A DNA stretch of 64,000 bases from Triticum aestivum (Eukaryota; Streptophyta; Magnoliopsida; Poales; Poaceae): assembly GCF_018294505.1 (NCBI RefSeq), contig NC_057813.1, forward strand, positions 313,424,900-313,488,899, given 5' to 3'. A program made the translations under genes and the position numbers. Shown in pieces: positions 11,166 to 23,727 of the stretch (its first letter is position 1; each line of letters starts with the position of its first letter). A model generated the notes under the pieces. It was given only the letters and a program-made list of their open reading frames with translations, searched no databases and was not told the origin of the DNA.

Positions 11166-12190
11166 TTATGTGTACAAATCTTCAAGCAACTAGAATGCAT
11201 CATTTTCCGTGCCATGAAAGTACACCAGAAGTACTTTTAAGTCACCTGACTTAAGTTTGAAAAACTTTTAAGCATCCTTCTCGTGTGTGGAAAACACTTC
11301 TTCCCATGGCCAAATTTTGTGCAAACTATTTCATTTTCCCCTAGGTTTCTACTAAATGTTTCTTACATTTACAAGACATTCTAGACAATTATACAACCAC
11401 TACTATGTTTTTACCACATGTTTTCGGAATACCATCTCTTTATTTTTCTTTTTATTCATATTCATTTTTTTGCACATAATTTTTTCATGTTTATTGCAAC
11501 CGGGATTAAAGAACTTTGTAGGAGTAGCGCAATTACACTTTTTGTGGATAAATGCATCGGCTTACAGGACGAACACAATATTGATGCATTTCCTTAGAAA
11601 ATACAACCTTTTATTTTTAGAAGGTGTCCAAGAATTATGTATTGTTTCCAAAAAATGAAGCATGTGCTTGATTGCTTTTTCATGCTGACAACTAGGTAGC
11701 CATGCATGGACACATTTTGTTGTCCTATTCTTCCCGTAAAAGTGCACCTAGAATGTATGGATTATTAAACTATTCACTATAACTTTTTTTCTCCTCCATA
11801 CTGTGAATGTTTTTTTGGGTGACACTGTTTGTACAAACAAAATAGTTAATCATGCAGCTGGCTAGAGCAGGAAAAGGCAAGGCAACATTGTCAATCTAAA
11901 GAAGAATAAATATCTAGGTATTTGTTGTTAATCATGTTCTCTAGGACCCGCTTTGTAGGACCCACTTTGTAGGGAACACTTTTCTTACCTTTTTTAGAAC
12001 TACTGGACAAGACATGCCCCATACACAATCGGTCTTGCTGAACAAAAATCCAACCCATAGCCATCGAGCTTGTTGGGTGGTCAGGCAGGTGGTTAAGAGT
12101 GGCGAAGCTATCCTCAGAGTCACACCCTCTAGTAGGCGGACAGCAACACCCTCGTACAACAACACTGAGGTTTTGACGATCTATTAGAGG
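11166..12190. other. AT-rich stretch without recognised genes
   Basis: This may be the downstream region of the Ulp1-like gene plus unclassified repeat DNA. It holds a near-perfect 8-bp inverted repeat (TTAAGTCA-CC-TGACTTAA, 11237-11254) and two copies of a 14-bp unit (AGGACCCGCTTTGT) at about 11943-11970. Somewhere before 12226 it passes into element C; I cannot place the junction. Confidence 0.5.
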
Positions 12191-12225
12191 AAAAGAGCCC
12201 TTCGAGAGCCGGCCGAGTCCACCAG

Positions 12226-12741
12226 GTGACAACCACAAATTCATGTACGGATAAACCAATCACCTTCGACAAAGACGATGAGCTAAGGGCCCGCCCCGTT
12301 CGAGCACCCGCTGCACTAGTCCTTGATCCCATAGTGGACGACTTCAGACTAACCAAGGTGCTTATGGATGGAGGCAGTGGTTTAAACCTCATTTACAAGG
12401 ATACCCTTGACAAAATCCAGTTCGGCAGATCTCGCGTCGAACAAAGCTACACCACCTTTCGAGGAATTATCCCCGGCAGAGAGGCGCGCTACTCCGGACG
12501 AGTAACTCTCGATGTAGTATTTGACACTCCTGAGAACTACAGGTCCGAAGAATTACTCTTGCACATTGTGCTCTTCCATAGCGGATACCGCGCCCTATTG
12601 GGGCGTAATGCATTCGCAAGGTTTCAGGCCATACCACATTATGGGTCTATGAAACTCAAAATGTCAGGGCCAAATGGCATGATCACAATCGCAAGTGATG
12701 CGAATAGAGCCCTTCGAGCCAAAAAAAATAGCATCTCTTTC
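12226..12741 (+). pseudogene. C aspartic protease
   Basis: The frame encodes KPITFDKDDE, the catalytic motif VLMDGGSGLNLIY (about 12355-12395), and ALLGRNAFARFQAIPHYG (about 12592-12645). This corresponds to the protease of A1 and A2 from the PITFD segment on. The upstream Gag is missing. A frameshift near 12700-12730 separates it from the following RT connection. Confidence 0.8.
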
Positions 12742-13849
12742 CCTTGTAGCATTATCCAAGGCTCTTGCAGCCGAGGAATTAACTACACTCCATGCAATGG
12801 TGGATAGAGATGATGTCGTCCTCAGTAAAAGGCCCAAATCCACATCCTTCAAACGAGCTAACAAAATAGTCAAATTCCAAGTGCATCCAACGGATCCCAA
12901 CAAAACAACGTCCATCGGAGCACAGTTGGACCCTGCAATTGACGAAGCATTGCGCATGTTCTTGCGCGAGAACTGGGACATATTTGCCTGGCACCCATTA
13001 GATATGCAAGGAATCCCACAAAGACTAGTGGAGCATAGCCCGAATATCATCAAGGGCTTCAAGCCAGTTAAATAGTTGCTCAGCAGATTTTCCGAACCCT
13101 AGCGTCAAGCTATGGGAGAAGAATTAGCAAAATTACTCGAAGCCAGATTCATCTGAGAAATAAAACACCCCGAGTGGTTGGCAAATCTAGTCATGGTACC
13201 CAAGATGGACAAATCCTGACGGCTATGCGTTGATTTTAAAGACCTGAATAAAGCCTGCCGTAAGGACCCCTTCCTGTTACCTCGCATAGACCAGATCATC
13301 AACGCCACCACCGAACACGACTCACTATGCTTCCTCGACGCCTACTCCGAATACCAACAAATTAAAATAGAGGAATCCGACCAAGCCGCCACTGCATTCA
13401 TCACCCCCTACGGGCCATTCTGCTTCAACACAATGCTATTCGGGCTATAAAATGCAGGACCACATACCAGCGCATGATTCAAACATGTCTGGAGAACCTA
13501 ATCAGCAAAACAGTCAAAGCATATGTCGATGACGTGGTCATCAAGATCAAACACGTAAGCAAGTTGGTGGACAACCTCCTTCAAACCTTTGATAATCTGT
13601 GAGCTTATGACATACGGCTAAATCCGAACAAATGTATCTTTGGAGTCCCCGTTGAAAAAGTGCTCGGATTTATTGTCTCCCATAGAGGAATCAAGGCCAA
13701 TCCGGCCAAAATCCAGGCTCTATCATAGCTAGCGATCCCTACGGAGCTCAAACACGTCCAAAACTAGCGGGCTGTGTGGCAGCCTTGATCCGTTTTATGT
13801 CCTGCCTTGGTGAAAAGGCATTACTGCTCTACAGATTGCTCAAAGGACC
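12742..13849 (+). pseudogene. C reverse transcriptase
   Basis: The connection (LRENWDIFAWHPLDMQGIP) is followed by RT blocks HPEWLANLVMVPKMD, LCVDFKDLNKAC, FLDAYSEYQQIKIEESD, TAFITPYGPFCFN and the active site AYVDDVVIKIK (about 13520-13550), then GFIVSHRGIKANPAKI. This polymerase would copy the element RNA into DNA. Stops occur near 13073, 13154, 13218, 13448, 13601 and 13726, and a frameshift lies near 13450, so it is inactive. Confidence 0.85.
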
Positions 13850-14340
13850 AAGAACTTTGAGTGGACCAATGAAGCAACCGCCGCACTAGAGGAAATAAAA
13901 ACATTATTAGCTGTCAACCCTATACTAGCAGCACCCGACATAGGCGTACCTATGTTGTTATACATCTCGGCCACGAATCAGGTGGTGAGCATGGTTCTCG
14001 TGGTAGAACAAGAGGTAGAGGGCCACAATTTTCGGATACAAAAGCCAATCTATTATGTGTCAGAAGTACTCATATCGTGCAAGTCTTGGTATCCTCATTA
14101 TCAAAAGATAGCTTGTATAGTTTTCATGGCATCCCGACAGCTCTGACACCACTTTCAAAAGTGTTCGGTCACAGTGGCGTCGGAAGTACCACTGAACGAC
14201 ATCATCAACAACAGGGACACCACTGCCCACAGTGTCGAATGGGCCATAGAGCTCCTTCCTTCCGAAATCATGTACAAACCACGCCCAGCTATTAAATCTC
14301 GGGTGTTGGCTGTTTTTCTTGCCGAATGGACAAAAGCCAA
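13850..14340 (+). pseudogene. C RNase H (Ty3 type) and linker
   Basis: The stretch KNFEWTNEATAALEEIKTLL followed by LLYISATNQVVSMVLV and RIQKPIYYVSEVL matches the gypsy RNase H region following RT, with the first catalytic Asp region degenerated (LYISA instead of LYLAA/LYCDA). The linker VEWAIELLPSEIMYKPRPAIKS leads into the second RNase H. One stop lies near 14144 and the helical part is frameshifted. Confidence 0.7.
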
Positions 14341-14349
14341 GCTCCCCAG

Positions 14350-14424
14350 GTAATATAGTACATACTCGCATTGGGCAGTTTACTTCGACGTCTCCAAAAT
14401 GCTAGCTGGATTGCGGACTGGGTT
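14350..14424 (+). pseudogene. C archaeal-type RNase H, first part
   Basis: It encodes the first strand YFDVSKMLAG up to the insertion point of D. The frame continues at 23188 after removal of D and one GGGTT copy. Confidence 0.75.
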
Positions 14425-15505
14425 TGATGTGGAGCATACCTCACTCATCCCCATGGACATACCTACATCTCCCTCAACACCACTTGGACCCATGACAAGA
14501 GCTAGAGCGAAGGCTATCGAAAATAAGGTGAACTCACTCCTCTCCGAAATCCCTCTTCCTTCTCACGAGACATGGCTACTACCTCATTCGGAAACTCTGT
14601 GTGTGATCAGGTACATGGAGGAGAGACACGAGGCAGCTGCACCCAATGTCCAATGAGGCAAGGACCCCAAGCGTGATGGACAAGAAGAAGAGCTGCTTTG
14701 GAAGCTACAGGCGTCGGACGATCGACCCAGTCCGGACGTCTGACGATTCCCAGGACACGGACGACCAAGCTCTCCGGACGTCCGGTACCTGACCACCCGA
14801 GCCAAATCTACGAAAGTCCGAGGTGGACCGGACGGCCGGGCGATAGGCAACCGAGCCGAATCTACGGAAGACCGACGGTCATCGGACGTCCGGACCATCC
14901 CGAAGCTCCGGACGACCGGCCCTCTCCGGACGTCCAATGTATCCACGACAGATCCGAATCTACGGACGTCCGAGCCCTGTCGGATGACCGGACCGTCCCG
15001 AGCCTCCGGACGTCCGAAGTCTTCCGGACGTCCGGTACCTGAGTGTCCGCGCCCGCGGGCTGGAGCCCTTGTACCCCTTCACTTTGACTTCCATTTGCAC
15101 TACGACTATAAATAGGTCTCTCCCACCTCCTAGCTAGGGTTAGCAATGGTTTAGCTCATATTTTGTGTGAGAGCCTTGCTCATCCACTTGGTTACTTCTC
15201 CTCGGAGCTCATGACCTCTTCGGAGAAGATCCCCCGAGCGGATTCAAGACCCCTTCAAGGGAAGACAATCAAGACCTTATGGAGAAGAACGGTTCCCTTT
15301 GTATCCTCCCCTTGTTGATTTTGGATCATGTATTACCTTGTGCTTTCGGTGATCTAGCCCTCGTGTGATCGATTACTTGTCGGTTGAGTGTTTCTCTTTT
15401 TCTCCCCGTGTTTTCCCTCGAGTTCTTCCGCGTGTTCTTCGTGATTCCCCATAGGATCCACTCCAAATGTGAAAGATCGTCACCATAGGGTTCCGCCCTA
15501 CATCA
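14425..15505 (+). repeat. D 5' LTR (1081 bp)
   Basis: It starts TGATGTGGAGCAT and ends CCCTACATCA. The TATA box CTATAAATA is at 15106-15114. U3 holds a cluster of palindromic CGGACGTCCG motifs (14711-15041). The first 200 bases can encode the end of the pol protein. Confidence 0.9.
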
Positions 15506-15507
15506 TC

Positions 15508-15522
15508 TTGGTATCATGAGCC
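15508..15522 (+). other. D primer-binding site
   Basis: TTGGTATCATGAGCC follows the LTR by two bases and resembles the initiator tRNA-Met site TGGTATCAGAGC used by many plant LTR elements. Confidence 0.7.
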
Positions 15523-16951
15523 ACGTTGATCACGTTTTTGGAGCCCCTACCCTTTGTTTTCTAGCTTGATTTTGTTGTTTTCGTCCTAAATCCGAAAATT
15601 CCCAACCAAAAATAGCCCCATTTTTTTGTGATTTGTTGGTGAGTTGAGATTTTGTTGGATTTGGTCCATGGATTTGTGTTGCTGCGTGTGGATCTAGATT
15701 TCCCCACCATCCCCACCCTTTTCCATCCTCTAATCCACTTGATTTCGTCTTCAAAATCTTCTTCATCCCCGATTTTCGCCCAGGCACCGGACGACCGGAA
15801 ACTGTCGGACGTTCGATGACTGGATGACCGTAAAAACTGGACGTCCGTGAAACTCTGGCGAAACTGCATTTTTTCTATTCGTCCACCACCACAACCACAC
15901 CTTCCACCACGTCTTCCAAACCCACATACACAACCATCTTTCCTGATACCTCCTATGACGATTTTGACATGTTTTGGTCCTTGAGATTTTGAATTGTGGC
16001 TCCCATGTCCTATTGTGTTTCGGCTATCTAGGTACGGTTCGACTTCATCATCACCACGGCTCATCTTCGCAAGGGTCTCATCATCTCCAAGGACGGTAAC
16101 ATCGACGACATCTTTGTCATACCTTGCAATTGCATTGATACCCACATTGCCTCATTTTTGCATAGCTTACCCATCGAGACTAGCCATTGAGTATCGCCGG
16201 CAACGTGACTTGTGCACACTAGTGATCATACTCCATAGCATACATACCATACCATAGTGGTGCATATCTTGGGATCCACTTGTGTGTCACAAAGTTGTCA
16301 TAGCATACACAATTGCTATCTTGGTTCGTGAAGTTTTGCATGAGAAAAGAGCTCAAAAGTGAAAGAGCCACCCATGCTTTTAAGCAAAGAGGAAAGATAA
16401 GCAAAGAGCTTATGAGCAAGAACCATAGCATCATACTACATTAAGATTGTCATATTGGATCATCTTGGATCATAGCACCGAAATACCATACATATAGCAT
16501 ACGTGGGATAGAGATACTTGCATTTTTGCCTAGGAGGTTGTGCACAAGTTCCGTATCCGCCTATTGTGCAATCGTGCTAGCGTCTCTCTAGTAACAAGAG
16601 CATTTTCGTGGTCTCCACATTTTGGCTCACTTTTGGATTGCACAATCCCACTTATCTATTTGCATGTGTGTTTCCGTGTACCATTACTTGCTTGGTCTAC
16701 TTGTTGCATTTGCAAATTTGTGAACCTTTTCCAACATTATTGAAGCTCACTTACTATTGCATCAAATTTTGTGCCACCATCCTAACCAAGCTCCTCCATA
16801 AGCTTTTACTTGTGTAGGTGTGAGAACCGACAAGAATTGGTACCAACAGTGCTATTTCATTGTCCACATTTGAATGAACTTGATTCATCATCAACATCGA
16901 TCAAGGTACATTGGTATAAGTTCTCCTTCTACCACTTACATTTTGTTTGGA
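15523..16951. other. D untranslated leader
   Basis: This stretch between the primer-binding site and gag is homologous to 45123-46504 of E, apart from the region near 15780-15860 that repeats the U3 CCGGACG motifs. No conserved coding sequence. Confidence 0.7.
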
Positions 16952-18830
16952 ATGATGGATAGGCCAAGTTCTTCTACCAATCCACCCCTCATCAAGAACG
17001 GCGACGACATGTCATCATTCGTCACAAAGAGCCACCTCTTTGGTGCTCAAGGGCGTTGCACCAAGAGCAACAAGCAATGAGCGACAACATCGACAACCTC
17101 GCCACCGACTTGCGGCTCTCCGAGCAACGTACAAGAGACTACTTCGATAACAAGTTCGACGCTCACAAGCAAGAGAATGATGCAAGGATGGACGAGATCC
17201 GCGACTTGATGACGAACCGTCATCCTTCCACTTCTTCATCCTCAAGACGGAGCTGCTCGAGTCGACACTCCGACAACACCTTCTCCGAATCAAGTACACC
17301 GTCATCGAACACTCTTCGACGAGCCGCGCGTCAAGACCGTCATGCATCTCGCAACCCGCTACACGTCAGGAATTCACAAGAGCAAGTTGATGAGCAAGTA
17401 CCTCGTCCTCAATAAAACCAAGTCGCTTTTGCGCAAGCTCAAGAACGACAGCGACTACGGCACCAAGAGGAAGAACGAGCGCGTCTACACCAAGAGGAAC
17501 AAGACGCCGAGGCTCAACGTCTTCAACAACAACAACATGAAGCGCAAGCTCTTGAGGTGCAACGTGCCCTTCAAGAATCAAGTCGAGCCATCGCCAACCG
17601 CAATTGCGAACAGCACAATCAAGAGGAAGCCCTTCGAGAAGAAATGCAAGAGAGGAACTACCAACCGCGTATGCAACGTCAAGCTCCACAAGCTCCTCCA
17701 CAAGCTTGTCAAGATCTACCTCAACTTCAAGTTCAAGAAGAACAAGTTGATCATGGACTTCCTCCACGCCAAGAGCAACATGAGGATGATTAACCTCCAT
17801 GTCAAGGGCGTCATCATCACCATCGCCAACAACACAATGAAGAGCAACGCTATGGAAAGCTCAAATTCACAATGCCCAAGTTCAATGGAAGCAATGATCC
17901 CGAAGAATACCTCTCATGGGCATTAAAGGTCGACAAAATCTTTCGTTTGCACAACTATGAGGAAGAGAAGAAGATCGCCATCGCATCACTTGATTTCCAA
18001 GACTATGTCCTCATATGGTGGGAACAAGTCCTTGAGCGCCGTGAAGCAAGAGGTGAACCACCTATCACCACTTGGGCTCAAATGAAGTCATGCACGCACG
18101 TTTTGTGCCAACCTACTACAACCGCGATCTCTTCAAGAAGCTACAACTCCTCAAGCAAGGAACAAAGAGTGTTGAAGAATACTACAAGGAAATGGAGATA
18201 GCCATGATTCAAGCCAATGTCACGGAGGATGATGAGCAAACAATGGCACGATTCTTGAATGGACTCAATCAACCCATCAAGAAGATCGCCGACTTTCAAC
18301 CCTACTCCAACCTCATTGAGCTCGTCCATCAAGCTACAAAGGCGGAACGTCAAGTGCAAGATGACTTCAAATATGCCAAGTACTCATCCAAGACCTACGA
18401 CTTCTCCAACAACCATTCTTCAACAACTCCTCCAACATCTACATCAACCAAGACTTCTACAAGCAACGACGACAAGTCAAGCTACAAGAAAACTTTGGCA
18501 AGTTCAAGTCGTCTTCCTCCTACTACAAGCAACTTCAAGCCCCGTGCTTCTTCATCTACTCCGACCGATGAGACCATAAAGACAAGCTCCTTCAAGTGTT
18601 TCACTTGCGGCGGCCGAGGCCACAAGTCTTATCAATGCACAAACAATCGCACCATGATCCTAAATGACGATGGCACATATGACTCCATGAGTGATGAGGA
18701 GATGGAAGCTCTTGAGCAAGTGGCCATACACCGGCGCGTGAACGAGGATGAAGATGATCAAGTCTTTTGTGATGAGGATTCGAGCCCCGCTCTCGTTGCC
18801 TCCAAGGTCTTGACTCTTCAACATCAATAA
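16952..18830 (+). pseudogene. D gag
   Basis: The start ATG at 16952 (MMDRPSSSTNP) is shared with E (46505). A frameshift near 17050 leads to a Gln/Glu-rich coiled-coil N-terminal half, then the conserved Gag core MPKFNGSNDPEEYLSWALKV (17872 on), DYVLIWWEQVLERRE and FVPTYYNRDLFKKLQLLKQG, then the CCHC zinc knuckle CFTCGGRGHKSYQC (about 18597-18638). This protein builds the virus-like particle and packages the RNA. Stops at 17413 and 17791 and a frameshift near 18085 break it. The TAA at 18828-18830 replaces a Gln codon of E, so gag and protease were probably one frame. Confidence 0.85.
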
Positions 18831-19300
18831 GACTAAGACCAACGATGCCACATCTTCCACACTAAGGCGGGCATCAATGGAAGGTCTCTCAAGGTCATCA
18901 TCGATGGAGGTAGTTGCCACAACTTGGCAAGTGAAGAACTATGCTCCAAGCTTCAATTGGTCAAGAGGAAGCACCCGCACCCCTACAAGGTTCAATGGCT
19001 AAGTGACTCGAGTCGAGCATACGGTCCAAGTCTCCTTCAAAATTGGTGCATATGAGGACACCTTGGAGTGTGATCTGGTCCCAATGATTGTTTGCCACCT
19101 CCTTCTTGGTCGACCATGGAAATTCGACTGTGGTGTCATCCACAATGGGCGCACCAATCACTATAGCTTCAAGATGAAAGGGGAGGAATATGTGCTACGA
19201 CCTATGTCTCCTACTCAAGTGATAGCCGACAAGGAAGCCACCCATCATGGAGAGAAGAGTGAGAAAGTGATCCACCCAAAAGTGAGTGAGAGCCACAAGC
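18831..19300 (+). pseudogene. D aspartic protease
   Basis: It encodes RCHIFHTKAGINGRSLKVII, then the catalytic DGGSCHNLASEEL (about 18903-18941), and after a small deletion near 19008 the segment CDLVPMIVCHLLLGRPWKFD, in which HLLLGRPW is the protease C-terminal block. A TAA at 18834-18836 and the frameshift inactivate it. Confidence 0.8.
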
Positions 19301-20164
19301 CAAACTTGAGCGCCTCTTCGCCTAGAGAGAAAAACCTCATCCTATTTGCCACCAAAAGTGAGATGAGAGAAGTGTGTGAGAACCCATCGAGTGTGATGCA
19401 CTTTGTCCTTGTGTGCAAGGATGGAGAGCCAACAACTAACACCTCTCACGAGCTACCTTTAGTGTTTCAATATCTTTTGCAGGAATTCCAAGATGTTTTC
19501 CCCGATGAGCTACCTCCGGGTCTACCTCCTCTTCGAGGCATTGAGCATCGAATCGACCTCATCCCCGGAGCGCCTCTCCCAAACAAAGCTCCATACCGAG
19601 TCAATCCCGAAGAAACCAAGGAGATTCAACGGCAAGTACAACAACTCATCGACAACGGTCATGTACGTGAAAGCCTAAGCCCTTGTGCCGTTCCCGTTAT
19701 ACTTGTGCCTAAGCCCGATGGAAGTTTCCGCTTGTGTTCCGATTGTAGACCTATAAATGCTATTACCGTTCGCTATAGGCATCCCATTCCTCGCTTAGAT
19801 GATATGCTTGATGAACTTAGTGGAGCCAACTTTTTCTCAAAAATTGATCTTAAAAGTGGCTATTATCAAATCCGCATTCAAGTGGGTGATGAATGGAAAA
19901 CTGCTTTCAAAACCAAATTTGGCTTATATGAGTGGTTAGTGATGCCTATGGGTTTATTAGAGGCTCCTGGTACTTTCGTGCGTCTTATGCATTATCTGCT
20001 TCGCCCTTATATTGGAGTCTTTGTTGTGGTTTCCTTCGATGATATTCTTGTGTTTAGCAAAAACATGAAAGAGCATATTAATCATGTTAGGGCTGTTTTG
20101 CAAACCCTTCGCATGGAACGTCTTTATGCAAACTTGAAAAAAATGCACGTTTGGTGTTGACAAA
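19301..20164 (+). pseudogene. D reverse transcriptase
   Basis: The blocks are clear: FQDVFPDELPPGLPPLRGIE, SPCAVPVILVPKPDGSFRLC, PIPRLDDMLDELSGANFFSK, IDLKSGYYQIRI, FGLYEWLVMPMGL and the active site VVVSFDDILVFS (about 20024-20060). The aspartates are kept, but the usual Tyr before FDD is Ser (E has VYFDD). A one-base insertion in a run of A near 20139-20147 shifts the frame before the RT thumb region. Confidence 0.9.
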
Positions 20165-20840
20165 GTGGTTTTCTTGGGTTTTGTTATCTCTTCCAAGGGT
20201 GTCCATGTTGATGAATCCAAGATTGAGGCAATTAAAACTTGGCCCCAACCCACCAATTTGCAACAAGTGCGTAGTTTTCTTGGTCTCGCAGGATTTTATC
20301 GATGCTTTGTGAAAGACTTTAGCACTATTGCCGCTCCTTTGCATGCTTTGAGTAAGAAGAATGCTCCTTTTGTTTGGGGATCTTTGCAATCCACCGCTTT
20401 TGATGAGCTCAAGTCTTTGCTTACTCATGCTCCGATTCTTGCTTTGCCCAACTTTGAGAAAACTTTTGAGGTTCATTGTGATGCAAGTGGTACCGGAATT
20501 GGCGGAGTTTTGATGCAAGAAAAACGTGCCATTGCTTATTTTAGTGAAAAACTCTCCGGTGCTCAACTTAACTATCCCATCTATGACAAAGAATTGTATG
20601 CTTTAGTGCGTGTGCTACATGTTTGGGAACATTACCTTAGACCTCATGAATTCGTCATCCATACCGATCATGAAACGCTTAAGTACTTAAAAGGTCAAAC
20701 TAAGTTAAACAAGCGTCATGCCAAATGGAGTGAATTTATTGAATCCTTTCCATATGTGATCAAGTACATTAAGGGTAAGGAAAATGTAGTTGGGGATGCA
20801 CTTTCACACATATGCACACTTGTCACTAAACTTGAGTTGA
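20165..20840 (+). pseudogene. D RT thumb and RNase H
   Basis: In the new frame, [20 protein letters not shown] and [19 protein letters not shown] finish the RT. RNase H follows: [20 protein letters not shown] (catalytic Asp), [35 protein letters not shown] (catalytic Glu) and [12 protein letters not shown] (third Asp). The frame is open, 20165-21460. Confidence 0.88.
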
Positions 20841-22103
20841 ATGTTATTGGCTTTGAGAACATAAAAGACTTGTATGCTAATGATCCATCTTTTGCTTCTC
20901 CTTATGCTAAGTGTTTGACACACACGTCTTGGGAACAATACTACATAAAGGATGCATATCTTATGAGAGCTAACAAACTATGCATTCCCGAGTCTTGTCT
21001 TCGTTTGCTCGTTTTGCAAGAGGATCATGGAGGAGGACTCATGGGACACTTTGGACGCAACAAGACTTTCCCCATGCTCTCCAAGAACTACTTTTGGCCC
21101 AAGATGTTCCGCGACGTCTCACGCTTCACCAACCGTTGCTCTACATGTTGCAAAGCTAAGTCTAAAGCTCAATCCCATGGTCTTTACATGCCCCTTCTTA
21201 TTCCTTATCAACCTTGGGAAGACATTAGCATGGATTTTGTACTTGGTTTGCCTAGAACACAAAATGGCAAGGATTCCGTCTTTGTTGTTGTGGACCGATT
21301 TTCTAAGATGGCACATTTCATTCCTTGCAACAAGATAGATGATGCTTCACACATTGAAAATCTCTTTTGTAGGCAAATCTTGCGTCTCCATGGAGTACCA
21401 AAGACAATCGTATCCGACCGTGACATCAAGTTCTTGAGTTACTTTTGGAAGACACTATGAGCCAAGCTCGAAATCAAGCTCTTGTTCTCATCCGCATACC
21501 ATCCTCAAACCGATGGCCAAACGGAGGTGACAAACCGTACACTCCCCACTCTACTTCGCGTGTTGATCAAGAAGAACATCAAGGAGTGGGAGGAGTGTCT
21601 ACCCATCGTTGAGTACGCCTACAACCGTGCAAGACATTGGACGACCAGCAAGTCCCCCTTCGAGGTCGTCTACGGCTTCAACCCGTTGTCCCCATTGGAC
21701 ATTCTACCTCTTCCTCTACAAGAGCGAACCAACCTCGACGCAAGTGCCTGTGCAAGCTACATCAAGAAGATGCGTGAAGATACAAGGCACACCATCGAGC
21801 GCCAAGTACAATGACTAGCGACCAAGCTCAACGTCAACAAGCAACCCATGGTCTTCAACATTGGTGATCTAGTGTGGCTACACCTTCGCAAGCACCGCTT
21901 CCCCGACGAACGCAAGTCCAAGCTTCTCCCTCGAGCGGATGGACCCTTCAAGGTGCTAGCACTCTACAAAGACAACGCCTAAAAGATCGACCTACCACGA
22001 GGCAAGTACAATGTGAGCGACATCTTCATTGTCAAAGACCTCGCGCCATACCATGGAGATGAAGCTTTTGATCCGAGGACGGATGTCTCCCAAGGGGGGG
22101 AGA
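20841..22103 (+). pseudogene. D integrase and C-terminal tail
   Basis: The zinc-binding domain has GHFGRNKT and CSTCCKAK. The core carries [22 protein letters not shown] and [16 protein letters not shown], giving the D,D,E triad of DNA integration. Then come GDLVWLHLRK and LLPRADGPFKVL and a tail NVSDIFIVKDLAPYHGDEAF typical of gypsy C-termini. Stops at 21458-21460, 21812-21814 and near 21980 break it. No chromodomain was recognised. A purine run, AAGGGGGGGAGAA (22092-22104), precedes the 3' LTR and is the likely polypurine tract. Confidence 0.88.
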
Positions 22104-23187
22104 ACATGCGGAGCATCCCTCACTCATCCTCATGGACGTACCTACATCTCCCTCAACAACACTTGGACCCATGACAAGAGCTAGAGCGAAGGCTATCGAA
22201 GATAAGGTGAACTCACTCCTCTCCGAAATCTCTCTTCCTTCTCACGAGACATGGCTACTACCTCATTCAGAAACTCTGTGTGTGATCAGGTACTTGGAGG
22301 AGAGACACGAGGCAGCTGGACCCAATGGCCAAGGAGGCAAGGACCCCAAACATGATGGACAAGAAGAAGAGCTGCTTTGGAAGCTACAGGCGTCAGACGA
22401 CCGACCCAGTCCGGACGTCCGACGATTCCCAGGACACGGATGACCGAGCTCTCCGGACGTCTGGTACCTGACCACCCGAGCCAAATCTACGGAAGTCCGA
22501 GGCGGACCGGACGACCGGGCGATAGGCAACCGAGCCGAATCTACGGAAGATCGGCGGTCATCGGACATCCGGACCGTCCCGAAGCTCCGGACGACCGGCC
22601 CTCTCCGGATGTCCGACGTATCCATGATAGAGCCGAATATACAGATGTCCGAGCCCTGTCGGATGTCCGGACCATCCTGAGCCTCCGGACATCCGACGTC
22701 TTCCGGACGTCCGGTACCTGAGTGACCACGCCCGCGGGCTGGAGCCCTTGTACCCCTTCACTTTGACTTCCATTTGCACTACGACTATAAATAGGTCTCT
22801 CCCACCTCCTAGCTAGGGTTAGCAATGGTTTAGCTCATATTTTGTGTGAGACCCCTGCTCATCCACTTGGTTACTTCTCCTCAGAGCTTACGACCTCTTC
22901 GGAGAAGATCCCCCAAGTGGATTCAAGACCCCTTCAAGGGAAGACAATCAAGATCTCCCTACGGAGAAGAACGGTTCCCTTTGTATCCTCCCCTTGTTGA
23001 TTTTGGATCATGTATTACCTTGTGCTTTCGGTGATCTACCCGTCGTGTGATCGATTACTTGTCTGTTGAGTGTTTCTCTCGTTATCCCCGTGTTTTCCCT
23101 CGAGTTCTTCCACGTGTTCTTCGTGATTCCCCATAGGATCCACTCCAAACGTGAAAGATCGTCACCATAGGGTTCCGCCCTACATCA
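22104..23187 (+). repeat. D 3' LTR (1084 bp)
   Basis: It is collinear with the 5' LTR. Its first bases read ACATGCGG instead of TGATGCGG, so the terminal TG is mutated. The TATA box CTATAAATA is at 22785-22793, and the palindromic cluster is at 22390-22720. Confidence 0.9.
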
Positions 23188-23727
23188 GGGTTATCCTTAC
23201 ATCCCCCACTAGCGATAACATCCGATACATACTACAGATTATGTACACTGATTCCAATAATGCAGCTGAATACGAGGCCCTATTACATGGGCTTCGGATG
23301 GCAATATCAATGGGTGTACAATGGCTTTGAGGTCTGGGGAGACTCTAACCTCGCCATCTCCAAACTCAGTGGAGAATTCGACGCCAAAGACCCAAAGATG
23401 GCGGCATATCTTAATGTTGTCCTCAAAATATCCGCCTGATTCAAAGGATTAGAATTTCACCACGTCTCTAGAGACAAAAATGAAGCTACAGACGTCATTG
23501 CTGGCATGGTAGCCAAGCATGACCCCGTACCAAAGAACACCTTTGAGGAGAAGCTTTTGAAGCCATCCGTTGTGTGGCAGTACGAGGGCAAGGACGTTGG
23601 AGCCAACGACCCAGAACAGATCATCCATCTTGTCATTAAACTAGACGAAGAAATCATAAGTGGCTTGGCACTTGAAGAAACAGCTTCGGCCCACGAGGTG
23701 ATGGAAGTTATCGCGCCATGCACCGAG
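23188..23727 (+). pseudogene. C archaeal-type RNase H (rest) and linker to integrase
   Basis: It continues from 14424: DNIRYILQIMYTDSNNAAEY, ALLHGLRMAISMGVQ, then VWGDSNLAISKLSGEF and EFHHVSRDKNEATDVIAGM. The NNAAEYEA Glu and the GDSN Asp are the marks of the second RNase H of Tat elements. One TGA stop (23438-23440) and a frameshift near 23320 are present. The linker ASAHEVMEVIAPCTE ends where B is inserted. Confidence 0.8.

Larger units (their letters stand above)
14425..23187 (+). mobile_element. D: chromovirus-like gypsy element inserted in C
   Basis: A full-length element with LTRs 14425-15505 and 22104-23187 and a TSD GGGTT (14420-14424 and 23188-23192). Inside are a primer-binding site, leader, Gag with a CCHC zinc knuckle, protease, RT, RNase H and integrase, in that order. 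The RT style and the absence of a second RNase H place it with chromoviruses, possibly the CRM or Reina group, but I see no classic chromodomain. It is the same family as E (44166-52648). Gag and pol seem to form one frame in the family (clearer in E). At least four frameshifts and several stops make D inactive. Confidence 0.92.

Noticed and set aside
10810..11193. 127-codon plus-strand frame as a single-exon gene
   Set aside because: The C48-like residues are recovered only by splicing 10677-10805, 10887-10953 and 11046-11165 in other phases; the open frame reads mostly intron.
14584..15146. Open frames on both strands over the U3 palindromes (also 22263-22825 and 51866-52285)
   Set aside because: Repeated palindromic GC-rich units avoid stops by composition. 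Protein similarity between the copies just follows DNA similarity of LTRs. The short sense frame at the very start of the LTR is treated separately.
17366..17800. Long minus-strand open frame opposite the gag of D (also 46844-47353 in E), rich in V, L and E
   Set aside because: It mirrors the Gln/Glu-rich CAA/GAG codon repeats of the coiled-coil gag part, which read as open Val/Leu codons on the other strand. No promoter, and the sense frame is conserved.
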